64,000 nucleotides of DNA from Streptomyces fragilis. GTDB taxonomy: Bacteria; Actinomycetota; Actinomycetes; Streptomycetales; Streptomycetaceae. Where the stretch lies: assembly GCF_003112515.1 (NCBI RefSeq), contig NZ_BEVZ01000004.1:806001-870000 (forward strand), read 5' to 3'. The notes under the pieces are model-generated. The model was given only the letters and a program-made list of their open reading frames with translations, was not told the origin of the DNA and made no database searches. Shown one piece after another: positions 51,182-59,891 of the stretch (positions within the stretch are counted from its first letter, which is position 1; each line of letters opens with the position of its first letter). The position numbers and the translations under genes were made by a program.

Positions 51182-52141
51182 TCAGTCCACCGTGAAATGA
51201 TCCAGCGCGACGGCGAGTTGCTCTTCCTGCACCGGCCACTCGTCGGCCGGCCCGGCGACCAGGACGGCGTACATCCTCCCGTCGTCGGCCGTGAAGACGC
51301 AGTCCACCACCTGCTTGCGGATGCCGAGTTCCTCGCTGTCGTAGGCGTAGACCAGCTCCGCGGCGTCGGAGCCCACGGCGTCCGACGCGCCCTCCACCGG
51401 GCCGGTCTCCTCCAGCGAGATCTGCTCGAAGCCCGGCTGGGAGTCCAGGCTGTCGGAGGTGATCTCCAGGGACTCCAGCGGGGTCATTCCCGGTTCGGTG
51501 ACCTCGAAGACCTGGACGAGGGAGCGGTCCGTGCCGGGCGTGTAGAAGACGCCGTGCTCGCGCTTCTCGCGGATCCAGTCCTCGGGCACGGCCAGGGTGA
51601 AGCCGGCCGGGTCCTCGGCCAGCCGGTAGCCGTCGGGCAGCGCGGGCTCCGACGCCGAGGCGGACGCGCCGGGGTCCTCGGACGGGACCGCGGAGGCGGT
51701 CCCCGCCGGGTCGACGCCGCCCTCGCCGGTGGGCTCCGGGGCGGGCGCCGCCGTGCCGGGCGGCGCGGACGGACGTTCCGTGTCACCGCCCCCGATCAGC
51801 CACCACCCCACCGCGGCCCCGGCCAGCGCGCCCGCCGCCAGCAGGGGGACCGTCACGCGCGGCAGCCGGCGGCGGCCGCCGCCCGCACCGCCCGTCACCG
51901 TCGCCGGCCCCACCGGGGGCGGCGTCGGCACGGACGCCGACGGCGCGCCGGGCGCCTCCGGCAAGGACCCGTGGCCGCCGCCGTCGGCCACCGCGGGCGA
52001 GGGCAGGAAGGCGGGCGGCGCGGACGGGACGGGTGGCGCGGGCGGCACGGCCCGTCCCACGCCCCCGCCGGCGTCCGCCCACCGCTGCCCGTCCTCGTCC
52101 CAGAGCTGCTCGCCGCGGACGCCCGCTCCCCCTGGCGCCAT
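51182..52141 (-). CDS. single-pass membrane protein with extracytoplasmic lipoprotein-like domain
   Basis: 319 residues. A Pro/Ala-rich cytoplasmic N-terminus (1-95) with a WDEDGQRWADAGGG motif, a membrane span (about 97-117, VTVPLLAAGALAGAAVGWWL), a Pro/Ser/Asp linker and a C-terminal domain of about 140 residues with YRLAEDPAGFTLAVPEDWI, typical of actinobacterial proteins of unknown function. ATG at 52141 overlaps the stop of the upstream small gene (TGATG); a GTG one codon earlier is also possible. It is the last gene of a three-gene coupled cluster. Confidence 0.75.
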   Translation of the reverse strand: MAPGGAGVRGEQLWDEDGQRWADAGGGVGRAVPPAPPVPSAPPAFLPSPAVADGGGHGSLPEAPGAPSASVPTPPPVGPATVTGGAGGGRRRLPRVTVPLLAAGALAGAAVGWWLIGGGDTERPSAPPGTAAPAPEPTGEGGVDPAGTASAVPSEDPGASASASEPALPDGYRLAEDPAGFTLAVPEDWIREKREHGVFYTPGTDRSLVQVFEVTEPGMTPLESLEITSDSLDSQPGFEQISLEETGPVEGASDAVGSDAAELVYAYDSEELGIRKQVVDCVFTADDGRMYAVLVAGPADEWPVQEEQLAVALDHFTVD

Positions 52142-52503
52142 CACGCCCCGCCGATGCCCAGCATGGCGGCCACGGTCGCGGCCGCCGAGATCCAGGTGGT
52201 CACGCCCTCGGCCGACCGGAGGCTGTCGCGCAGCCGGGCGCGGCGGTCGTCCCCCGCCCGTCCGGTACGGGTGATCTCCTCCTCGGCCTCGTCGACGGCC
52301 TCGTTGATGCCGGCGATGGCGGGCGACTCGGGGCGGCCGGCCAGCTCGGCCCGCAACCGGCGTATCGCCTCCAGCAGTTCCTGGTCCTCGGCCTGCTCGC
52401 GGGGGTGCGCGTGGTGGTGGGTCTCCGCCCGGGCATGGCTGCCCACGGCGAAGGTGCTCCCGCTGACGTCGCCGAAGCGGACGGTGGGTTCGTCAACTCC
52501 CAT
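52141..52503 (-). CDS. small protein with STFAVG motif, helical middle and hydrophobic tail
   Basis: 120 residues. Residues 10-26 contain GDVSGSTFAVGSHARA, followed by a His-rich turn, a charged helix (about 36-75) and a hydrophobic C-terminal segment (about 100-118) that may be a tail anchor. The STFAVG core is also found near the end of the next upstream protein, here with SHA, there with EHA. ATG at 52503 lies 11 bases inside the upstream gene. No known family recognised. Small proteins pairing by matching beta-motifs occur in some bacterial signalling complexes; that link is only a suggestion. Confidence 0.75.
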   Translation of the reverse strand: MGVDEPTVRFGDVSGSTFAVGSHARAETHHHAHPREQAEDQELLEAIRRLRAELAGRPESPAIAGINEAVDEAEEEITRTGRAGDDRRARLRDSLRSAEGVTTWISAAATVAAMLGIGGA

Positions 52504-54295
52504 GGCCTTCGGTTCCCTTCTGCTGCGCCGGTCCGCCGGGGGCGGCGGCGGTGGTCGTGGCGGAGTGGGCGGTGGCGTGCTCGCCGACCGCGAAGGTGCT
52601 GTCCCGCACGCTGTCGATGAGCACCCCGCCGTTGCTGACGTTGACGATCTGCTGGACGAACTCGTCGGTCTGGTGGCCGCTGTCCGCGAGCGCCTGCCGC
52701 ACCCCGTGGGCGATACGGTCCTGCACGGCCTTGAGGTAGCGGGAGGCGTCCATCTCCTGGAACAGCGACCCCTGCGGGGCCGCCGCCAGTTCGCGCACCG
52801 ACAGGGCCGGTCCTTCCGCCAGGTCGGCCGCGTGCCCTCCGGTCAGCAGCGGCCAGTTGGCGACGACGTACCTGCCGACGACGACCAGCGACCGCACCGC
52901 GGATCCCGGCACCCGGGCCGCCGCCCAGGTCGCCTTGCCCAGCAGGTTGCCGGTGAGCAGCCGGTGGGCCGTGCGGTCGACGTCCTGGAAGTCCTTGCGG
53001 AGCGGCTGCAGGACGTGCGGGGCGACCTCGAGCATCAGGATCCTGCCCTGGGTGTGCACCCTGACGAACACCGTGACGACCAGTTCCTCGTCCCAGCCGC
53101 CGACCCTGATCCGCAGGAAGTGGCGCCGCCGTTCCGCGCCCTCCTCCACGGACCCCTCGATGTGCTCGGCCAGCGCGCTCCCGTCCGGGCCGGCGTCCCG
53201 GTGCCGCAGTCCCTCGGCCGGCAGGAAGACGCACTCGTCGATCTCCAGCCCGCGCAGCCGGTCCCGGCTCGGGCGCCCGCCCTGCGGAGGCGTGCGCAGC
53301 TCCGCCAGCAGCGGCCGCACCCGGTCCAGCACCACCCGGTTGCTGATCGGCTGCGGCTTCCTCGTCCCACCGGCGGGACGCAGCTCCACGGCGAGGATCC
53401 ACGTGTCGACCGGGGTGCCGGCGCCGCAGAACGGCCGGGTCGTGCCGTACGTGATCAGCTTCCGGTGCTGCTCACGCCGGATGCGCCCCATGATGCGCTG
53501 GAAGCGGGGTCCCTGCTGGGCCTCCGCCGGGTCGGAGGCGGCGTCGGGGTAGCGCTGCGGCGACAGCTCGTTGGTCACCGCCCGCGCGAAGCGGCCGCGC
53601 TGCGCCGCGGCGCACAGGGCGAGGGCGGCGAAGACGACGATCGCCAGCCACGCCTGCGTCGCCGTGGACGGTCCGCCCGTCCCGCCCGCCCATCCGGCCG
53701 TGTCCGCGAGGTCGAGGACGTCGAAGGCGGAGTCCGAGGAGCCGTAGGAGTCGCCGTAGTACGTCTGGGCCCCGTCGCCGCCGTCGTCCTCGAGGCCGAA
53801 GGCGAGGCCGAGCGTCTTGTAGATGAGCACCGCCAGCAGCAGCCGGCCCCACCAGCGGATGAGGAAGGCCGGCGCGCTCCGGTACAGCGGTGCCGCGGGG
53901 GCGTCACCGCGCACCCATCCGGCCACCGCCAGCGCCAGGCCGGGCACCAGGAACAACGCCAGAACGCCTTCGGTGACGAGGGATCCCAGGAACCAGAGCG
54001 CGACGATGCCCAGCGCCCAGGCCAGCTCGATCCGCCGGGCACGCAGGGCGTGGGCCAGGACCCGCGCGGCGTCGAAGCCCAGCGAGGGGGCCGCCACCCG
54101 CTGCTCGTTGACCCAGAGCTCGTCGATCACCCGGTCGCGGTACCGCGCGTCCAGGTAGGTCCCCGCGCACAGCAGCCGCCCCGCCTCGGTGGCGTGGGGC
54201 GGCGCCGTCACCGGCCCCGCGGGCAGGGCCGTCTCCGGGGGCGGTGGCGGGACGTCGGGCCCGGTGGGCCGCTGCGGCGGTGACGGGACGGTCAA
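52493..54295 (-). CDS. multi-pass membrane protein of unknown function with C-terminal STFAVG motif
   Basis: About 600 residues. A Pro-rich N-terminus, three or four membrane helices (about 85-125, 140-165, 210-230) and a large cytoplasmic region. The last 60 residues have FVQQIVNVSNGGVLIDSVRD and STFAVGEHATAH (from about residue 566). No catalytic motif was recognised. TTG at 54295 is chosen because GGGGGA lies about 6 bases upstream; a GTG at 54319 is an alternative. It starts a cluster coupled by overlaps to the two genes downstream. I cannot assign a function. Confidence 0.75.
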   Translation of the reverse strand: MTVPSPPQRPTGPDVPPPPPETALPAGPVTAPPHATEAGRLLCAGTYLDARYRDRVIDELWVNEQRVAAPSLGFDAARVLAHALRARRIELAWALGIVALWFLGSLVTEGVLALFLVPGLALAVAGWVRGDAPAAPLYRSAPAFLIRWWGRLLLAVLIYKTLGLAFGLEDDGGDGAQTYYGDSYGSSDSAFDVLDLADTAGWAGGTGGPSTATQAWLAIVVFAALALCAAAQRGRFARAVTNELSPQRYPDAASDPAEAQQGPRFQRIMGRIRREQHRKLITYGTTRPFCGAGTPVDTWILAVELRPAGGTRKPQPISNRVVLDRVRPLLAELRTPPQGGRPSRDRLRGLEIDECVFLPAEGLRHRDAGPDGSALAEHIEGSVEEGAERRRHFLRIRVGGWDEELVVTVFVRVHTQGRILMLEVAPHVLQPLRKDFQDVDRTAHRLLTGNLLGKATWAAARVPGSAVRSLVVVGRYVVANWPLLTGGHAADLAEGPALSVRELAAAPQGSLFQEMDASRYLKAVQDRIAHGVRQALADSGHQTDEFVQQIVNVSNGGVLIDSVRDSTFAVGEHATAHSATTTAAAPGGPAQQKGTEGHGS

Positions 54296-54415
54296 GCGAT
54301 TCCCCCGGTGTGCGAACACCCCTGCCTGCAGGGGCAGTTGGGGCGTATGACAGTTGGGCGTGCACAGTAGGCGACCGGGGGACCGGGTGCAACTCGATAT
54401 GTACCGGACACGCCA

Positions 54416-54450
54416 CCGCCCCGGCGGCCCTGGAAGGGCCGCCGGGGCGG
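54416..54450 (-). terminator. terminator of mdh
   Basis: A perfect 15-bp inverted repeat (54416-54430 and 54436-54450) with a TGGAA loop lies 33 bases beyond the mdh stop. The remaining gap before 54295 is the promoter area of the membrane cluster. Confidence 0.8.
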
Positions 54451-54482
54451 TGGGAACGGATGGCGCGCCGTGAGGCTCCGGC

Positions 54483-55472
54483 TCAGATGAGGCCGAGGGA
54501 ACGCACGGCCTCGCGCTCCTCGGAGAGCTCGGCGACGGAGGCGTCGATCTTCGCGCGGGAGAACTCGTTGATGTCCAGGCCCTGGACGATCTCGTACTTG
54601 CCGTCCTTGCAGGTGACCGGGAAGGAGGAGATCAGGCCCTCCGGGACGCCGTAGGAGCCGTCCGACGGGATCGCCATGGAGGTCCAGTTGCCCTCCTCGG
54701 TGCCGTTGACCCAGGTGTGGACGTGGTCGATGGCGGCGTTGGCCGCGGAGGCGGCGGAGGACGCGCCACGGGCCTCGATGATCGCGGCGCCGCGCTTGGC
54801 GACGGTCGGGATGAACTCCTCGGTCAGCCACTTCTCGTCGTTCACGACCTCGACGGCGCTCTTGCCGCCGATGGTGGCGTGGTGGATGTCCGAGTACTGG
54901 GTGGCGGAGTGGTTGCCCCAGATGGTCAGGCGCTTGATGTCGGAGACCGAGGTGCCGGTCTTCTTCGCCAGCTGGGTCAGCGCGCGGTTGTGGTCCAGGC
55001 GGGTCATCGCGGTGAAGCGCTCGGCCGGGACGTCCGGGGCGGCGGCCTGGGCGATCAGCGCGTTGGTGTTGGCCGGGTTGCCGACCACCAGGACGCGGAT
55101 GTCGTCGGCGGCGTTGTCGTTGATGGCCTTGCCCTGCGGCTTGAAGATGCCGCCGTTGGCCTCGAGGAGGTCGCCGCGCTCCATGCCCTTGGTGCGCGGG
55201 CGGGCGCCGACCAGCAGGGCGACGTTGGAGCCGTCGAAGGCGACGTTCGGGTCGTCGGTGATCTCGATGCCCTGGAGCAGCGGGAAGGCGCAGTCGTCGA
55301 GCTCCATGGCGGTGCCCTCGGCGGCCTTGAGCGCGGGGGTGATCTCCAGCAGGCGCAGCTTGACCGGCACGTCCGCGCCGAGCAGCTGACCGGAGGCGAT
55401 GCGGAAGAGCAGGGCGTAACCGATCTGGCCGGCCGCGCCGGTGACGGTGACGTTCACGGGAGTGCGGGTCAT
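54483..55472 (-). CDS. mdh: malate dehydrogenase
   Basis: 329 residues, the length of the cytosolic-type MDH found in Streptomyces. NAD motif VTVTGAAGQIGYALLFRIA, substrate Arg in GARPRTKGMERGDL, LVVGNPANTNALI and TRLDHNRALTQLA, and the catalytic His in TIWGNHSATQYSD. It interconverts malate and oxaloacetate in the TCA cycle. ATG at 55472 follows GGAGAA by 8 bases. A palindrome overlapping its likely -35 suggests repression or activation by a MarR-like regulator. Confidence 0.96.
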   Translation of the reverse strand: MTRTPVNVTVTGAAGQIGYALLFRIASGQLLGADVPVKLRLLEITPALKAAEGTAMELDDCAFPLLQGIEITDDPNVAFDGSNVALLVGARPRTKGMERGDLLEANGGIFKPQGKAINDNAADDIRVLVVGNPANTNALIAQAAAPDVPAERFTAMTRLDHNRALTQLAKKTGTSVSDIKRLTIWGNHSATQYSDIHHATIGGKSAVEVVNDEKWLTEEFIPTVAKRGAAIIEARGASSAASAANAAIDHVHTWVNGTEEGNWTSMAIPSDGSYGVPEGLISSFPVTCKDGKYEIVQGLDINEFSRAKIDASVAELSEEREAVRSLGLI

Positions 55473-55592
55473 GGCGTTCTCCGTAGGACAGCAGGCGGTG
55501 GGGCGGTCCGCCCCGGGGTGCGGGATCCCCGGCGCCTGTCGCGAGGCGGCTCCCGGACGGTCGGCCCGGCTGCCCACCATGATGATCGATCG

Positions 55593-55629
55593 ACCATACA
55601 AATGATCGATCTCTTGGCGTCAAGAGATC
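55593..55629 (-). promoter_or_regulatory. mdh promoter with 9-bp palindromic operator
   Basis: GATCTCTTG (55608-55616) and CAAGAGATC (55621-55629) form a perfect inverted repeat with a 4-base centre. The minus strand reads TTGACG (55618-55623) as -35 and TATGGT (55593-55598) as -10, spacing 19, so the operator sits on the -35. Related TCTTGA-TCAAGA sites belong to MarR-family regulators such as TamR, recalled to act on TCA-cycle genes in S. coelicolor. The 397-bp gap around it (55473-55869) holds no other gene that I can see. Confidence 0.65.
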
Positions 55630-55869
55630 CGGGCGTCAGGCTATCGCGCCTCCGCCGCCCCGTTATGTACGGGTGACTGTGGCCCGGACCACAGGCCGTC
55701 CGGCGGCGCGGCGCGCTCCGCGCGGGCGCACCGCGGGACGTACGTGCCCGGCGCGAAGGCGATCGGCGAGGCGCCGCCTCGCCGGGCACGCATCCCGTGG
55801 GGGGATCCGGCTTGCCTTCCCGCTCCGGGGGAGGTTATGCACGCGGCGCGCCGACGTGAGCCGAACGGG

Positions 55870-56976
55870 TCAACCCGTGCACGTGGTACGCCCCTTGACG
55901 GGAGTGATGCAGGCCTTCGCGTCCTGCGCGCGCCGCACGGCGACCATCGGGGTGTAGGCGTCCGGATCCTGGCCGACCTCCGCCTTCCGCTCCGGCGCGC
56001 GGGCGCCCTCGCCGCCGACCGTCACCGCGTCCCCCGCCGCCGCGCCCGTGACCCGGGCCCAGGCCGCGCCGCACACCTCGCTGAACCGCACCTCCAGCAC
56101 GGCGCTGCCCACGGTGATGCTCCTGCCGGTCGTCGCGCGCTGCCCTCCGCAGCCCATGGCCTCGGGGTCCTCGCCCGCGCAACCCGACCCCTGGCACCGC
56201 ACCCCGTCGGGCAGCGACGCCTCCCCGGTGGCCGTGGCGGACGAGCTCCCGCGGTCGGCGGCCCTGGCCTCGTCCTCGGGGTCGGCCTGGGTGAGGAAGA
56301 CCGCCGCCCCCACGATCAGCAGCGCGCCGACCGTCCCGGCCAGGAAGGTCACCACGCGGTTCGCCCGGCCGGGGGCGGTGCGGGGGCCGTCCGGGACGGC
56401 GGCGCCGGTCCCGGTTCCGGCGGACGCCGGCGGGGGTGCCGTCTCGGGGGCGGGGGTGGTGGTCCGCGCGGCGGCCGGGCCGGGGGGTGTGGCGGCCGGC
56501 CCGGGGACGAGGGGCGGCCCGGGGGCTCTCGCGGACGACGGGGGTGCCGCCGTCAGTGGCGGGGCGGGGGCGGCGGAGTCCGAACCGGTGGCCGGGCCGG
56601 TGGGCACGGTCGCGGAACGCTGCGCGGACGGGGCGGCGAACTCCCCCAGCCCTTCGCGGGCCTGGGCGATCCGCATCGCCTCGATGGTCAGGTCGTGCCG
56701 CATCTCCGCGCGGCTCCACGACCGTTCCGCCAGTTCCCACAGCGTGGTGAGGTGCAGCGGGTCGACGCCGGTGACCTCGGCGAGCGCGATCACCGCGCCC
56801 TTCGGCGGGAGCAGCCGTCCGTTGAGGTAGCGCTCCCAGGACGTCCTGCTGTAGCCGGTGCTGTCGGCGACGGCCGCGAGGCCCGCTCCGCCGCGGTCCA
56901 CCAGCATGCGCAGCGCGGCGGTGAGCTCCCTGACCTCGGGGTCGAGCTCCTCCGGCAACGGCTTCCAACGCGGCAT
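55870..56976 (-). CDS. XRE-family protein with membrane span and DUF2690 domain
   Basis: 368 residues. An N-terminal helix-turn-helix (about 12-75) reads AALRMLVDRGGAGLAAVADS, YSRTSWERYLNG and PKGAVIALAEVTG. A Pro/Ala linker leads to one membrane helix (about 230-252), then an extracytoplasmic DUF2690 domain with paired Cys (VRCQGSGCAGEDPEAMGCGG and AKACITPVKGRTTCTG). This layout suggests a membrane-bound regulator sensing outside signals, but no target is known. ATG at 56976 follows GAGGGGGG. Confidence 0.85.
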   Translation of the reverse strand: MPRWKPLPEELDPEVRELTAALRMLVDRGGAGLAAVADSTGYSRTSWERYLNGRLLPPKGAVIALAEVTGVDPLHLTTLWELAERSWSRAEMRHDLTIEAMRIAQAREGLGEFAAPSAQRSATVPTGPATGSDSAAPAPPLTAAPPSSARAPGPPLVPGPAATPPGPAAARTTTPAPETAPPPASAGTGTGAAVPDGPRTAPGRANRVVTFLAGTVGALLIVGAAVFLTQADPEDEARAADRGSSSATATGEASLPDGVRCQGSGCAGEDPEAMGCGGQRATTGRSITVGSAVLEVRFSEVCGAAWARVTGAAAGDAVTVGGEGARAPERKAEVGQDPDAYTPMVAVRRAQDAKACITPVKGRTTCTG

Positions 56977-57210
56977 GGTTCCCCCCTCTGCCCGAGCGTC
57001 CGGCCCCCTGCCGCGCACCTCCCCCGCACACGGCATTCCGGACGTCCCAACCACGTTAGCCCGATACGAGGCGTTGTGGGAGAACACCGCCCGTACCCGG
57101 CACCGGCGCGCGGGAGCACGCGGGGTGGGGCGGGAGCGGGGGGGGCGCGAGGGGTGCGAGGGGCGCGAGGGGTGCGTGAGGCGGGGAGCCGGGTGGGCGG
57201 CCCCCCGCCG

Positions 57211-57981
57211 TCAGCGCTCGTCGACGGTGAAGTGCAGCAGGTCCTTCAGGAAGGGAAGTTCCAGCCTGCTCGGCTCGACCATCAGCGCGAGCAGCACGAT
57301 GACCGCGCCCAGCAGCCCGTACGTCACCACGTCGGTGAACCGCGAACGCACCGCCAGGATGCCGACGTTCGGCACCGCCCAGCGCAGCGTCGCGCCCAGC
57401 AGGAGACCGCAGCCGATCACCACGGTCCCCGCCCGGGACAGGCCGAAGGCCGTGAGCAGCAGCCCGATCGCGGCCACCGCGCTGACCAGCAGGATCGGCC
57501 ACTGCCGGGCCGGGGCCGGCGCGTCCTTGGGAGCGGCGCGGCCGCCGCCCTCGGGTCGTGCCGTGTCCCGGGTGAACAGCGGGAACCGGCGGGTGACACG
57601 CCGCGGACGCCCCTGTGCGTCGGGCGCGCTGACCGCGTCCCGCACCACGGGCGTCTCGGCGGTGCCCCCGGTACCGGACCCGTCGGCTCCGTCCGGCTCC
57701 TCCGCGGCGTCCGGGGCCTCGGCGGACTCCCGCGCCCCCGCGGTGTCGGGGACCTCCGCAGGGTCGGGCACCCCCGCGGTGTCGGGGATCTCCGCGGCGG
57801 CCGGGACCTCTGCGGCGTCCGCCGCACCCGGGGTGTCCGGAGCCCCAGCGGACTCCCGCGCCCGCGCGGTGTCGGGCACCCCCGCGGTGTCGTGGCCCCC
57901 CGCGGCGGACGGGGAACGGAGGCCGTCCGGCACCCGCTCCGCGTCCGTCGCCCCGTGCCCGCCCCGCGGCTCAGCCGGCAC
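57211..57981 (-). CDS. DUF3017 membrane protein
   Basis: 256 residues. The first 130 are acidic and low-complexity with degenerate DTAGVPDTA-like repeats. The C-terminal DUF3017 part has three helices (about 162-180, 185-205 and 222-242) containing QWPILLVSAVAAIGLLLTAF and VPNVGILAVRSR. The family is commonly found next to folD in actinobacteria; function unknown. GTG at 57981 lies 11 bases inside folD, so it is coupled. The repeat-rich N-terminus is probably variable among strains. Confidence 0.85.
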   Translation of the reverse strand: MPAEPRGGHGATDAERVPDGLRSPSAAGGHDTAGVPDTARARESAGAPDTPGAADAAEVPAAAEIPDTAGVPDPAEVPDTAGARESAEAPDAAEEPDGADGSGTGGTAETPVVRDAVSAPDAQGRPRRVTRRFPLFTRDTARPEGGGRAAPKDAPAPARQWPILLVSAVAAIGLLLTAFGLSRAGTVVIGCGLLLGATLRWAVPNVGILAVRSRFTDVVTYGLLGAVIVLLALMVEPSRLELPFLKDLLHFTVDER

Positions 57982-58825
57982 GGCGCTCCGCCGCCTCGAC
58001 CACGTTGACCAGCAGCAGCGCCCGCGTCATGGGGCCCACGCCGCCCGGGTTGGGGGACAGGAAGCCGGCCACCTCGGCCACGTCCGGGTGGACGTCACCG
58101 ACGATCTTGCCCTCGGCGTTGCGCGAGACGCCGACGTCCAGCACGGCGGCGCCGGGCTTGATGTCCTCGGCGCGGATCAGGTGCGCCGCACCGGCCGCGG
58201 CGACGACGATGTCCGCGCGCTTGAGGTGGGCCGCCAGGTCCTTGGTGCCGGTGTGACACTGGGTGACCGTGGCGTTCTCCGACCGGCGGGTCATCAGCAG
58301 CGGCATCGGACGGCCGATGGTGACGCCACGGCCGACCACGACCACCTCGGCGCCCTTGGTCTCCACGCCGTAGCGGCGCAGCAGCGTGAGGATGCCGTTG
58401 GGGGTGCAGGGCAGCGGGGCGGGCTCGTTGAGCACCAGGCGGCCCAGGTTCATCGGGTGGAGGCCGTCGGCGTCCTTGTCCGGGTCCATCAGTTCGAGGA
58501 TGCGGTTCTCGTCGATGCCCTTGGGCAGCGGGAGCTGGACGATGTAACCGGTGCAGGCCGGGTCCTCGTTCAGCTCGCGGACGACCGCCTCGATCTCCTC
58601 CTGCGTGGCCGTGGCGGGCAGCTCGCGCTGGATGGACGCGATGCCGACCTGGGCACAGTCACGGTGCTTGCCGGCGACGTACTTGCGGCTGCCGGGGTCG
58701 TCCCCCACCAGCAGGGTGCCGAGACCGGGCGTGACGCCCTTCTCCTTCAGCTTCGCCACACGGGCGGCAAGCTCGGACTTGATCTCGGCCGCTGTGGCCT
58801 TGCCATCGAGAATCTGGGCGCTCAT
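57971..58825 (-). CDS. folD: methylene-THF dehydrogenase / methenyl-THF cyclohydrolase
   Basis: 284 residues. Motifs: VGDDPGSRKYVAGKHRDCAQ with the catalytic Lys, YIVQLPLPKGIDENRILE, DADGLHPMNLGRL, and GRGVTIGRPMPLLM in the NADP site. It makes 10-formyl-THF for purine synthesis. ATG at 58825 follows GGGAGG. No ZTP-type riboswitch was found before it, unlike glyA. Confidence 0.97.
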   Translation of the reverse strand: MSAQILDGKATAAEIKSELAARVAKLKEKGVTPGLGTLLVGDDPGSRKYVAGKHRDCAQVGIASIQRELPATATQEEIEAVVRELNEDPACTGYIVQLPLPKGIDENRILELMDPDKDADGLHPMNLGRLVLNEPAPLPCTPNGILTLLRRYGVETKGAEVVVVGRGVTIGRPMPLLMTRRSENATVTQCHTGTKDLAAHLKRADIVVAAAGAAHLIRAEDIKPGAAVLDVGVSRNAEGKIVGDVHPDVAEVAGFLSPNPGGVGPMTRALLLVNVVEAAERRAG

Positions 58826-59095
58826 GCCCCCATCCTCCCGGATGGAGGCGGCCCGGTTCAAAACAGGTCCACGGGCGGCCGGGGCGGGCCGCGCGGCGCC
58901 GGCCTCCGTCATCCCCAGGTTGCGCTTCCGCAACAGGTCCGGCCTGCGGCTGGACAGCACAGATCGGGTGCAGAACGATGAAACGGCAGTGCAGCGGGCA
59001 GTACCGGGGGGCCACCGCCACGTGCACCTTCCTCCGCAGACGTTCGCCCGTCGTCGCCCTGTCGAGCGTCGAGTTTTCGGAGAAAGGCAACACCC

Positions 59096-59803
59096 ATGAG
59101 CTATGGCGACCCCAACAACCCGTACGGCGCGCCGCAGCAGCCGTCGGGCAACCCGTACGGTCAGCCCCAGCAGCCGGCGGGCGGCCCCTACGGCCAGCCG
59201 CAGCAGCCGCAGCCCGGGTACGGCTACCCGCAGCAGGGTCAGCCGGGCATCCCGCCGCAGTCGGGCTACGGCTACCCGGCGGGCGGCCAGGGCGGTTACG
59301 CCCAGGGTCCGCAGCCCGCGTCGATGGGCATGCGCTTCCTGGCCCGTCTGATCGACGGCGTGATCATCGGTGTCATCTACGGCATCCTGATGGGCGTCGG
59401 GGTCCTGGGCGCGAGCGACTCGATCTCGGAGTGCGAGAGCCTCATCGGGACGCCGAGCTACCAGTCCTGCATCGACGACGCCGCCGGCAGCCTGGCGGGC
59501 ACCTTCTTCGCCATCGCGGGCTTCTTCATGGTCTTCACCCTCCTCTACGAGTGGCTGATGGTCGGTCTGGTCGGCGCCACCGTCGGCAAGCTGGCGCTCG
59601 GCCTGCGCGTGGTGAAGATCGACACCGGCCAGAAGCCCGGCCTGGGCGCCTCCTTCATCCGCTGGATCATCCCGACGGTCGGCGCCTTCCTCTGCTACAT
59701 CGGTGCCGTGCTGGTCTACCTGTCCCCGTTCTGGGACAACTCCGGCCGCCAGCGGGGCTGGCACGACAAGGCCGCGTCGACCATGGTCCTCGGCAAGAAC
59801 TGA
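59096..59803 (+). CDS. RDD-family membrane protein
   Basis: 235 residues. A Pro/Gln/Gly/Tyr-rich N-terminus (1-72) with repeated YGQPQQP units, then the RDD domain MRFLARLIDGVIIGVIYG with three membrane helices and VGATVGKLALGLRVVKID. RDD proteins may be ion exchangers or transport adaptors; some resemble Na+/H+ systems. GGAGAAAGG lies before ATG 59096. A single-gene unit with its own terminator. Confidence 0.88.
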   Translation: MSYGDPNNPYGAPQQPSGNPYGQPQQPAGGPYGQPQQPQPGYGYPQQGQPGIPPQSGYGYPAGGQGGYAQGPQPASMGMRFLARLIDGVIIGVIYGILMGVGVLGASDSISECESLIGTPSYQSCIDDAAGSLAGTFFAIAGFFMVFTLLYEWLMVGLVGATVGKLALGLRVVKIDTGQKPGLGASFIRWIIPTVGAFLCYIGAVLVYLSPFWDNSGRQRGWHDKAASTMVLGKN

Positions 59804-59819
59804 CGGCTCGGCCCGTACG

Positions 59820-59857
59820 ACGGCGGCGCACCCCGGAGGTCCGGGGTGCGCCGCCGT
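59820..59857. terminator. bidirectional terminator between RDD gene and purH
   Basis: A perfect 17-bp inverted repeat (59820-59836 and 59841-59857) with an AGGT loop, 16 bases after the RDD stop and 34 bases beyond the convergent purH stop. Confidence 0.85.
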
Positions 59858-59891
59858 CGTTCGTTCCGCCTCGCGGCGGTCGGTGGGACCG

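Noticed and set aside
58826..58950. A possible ZTP riboswitch before folD
   Set aside because: The conserved GTGACTGGCG and CGCCTGGGC elements are absent.
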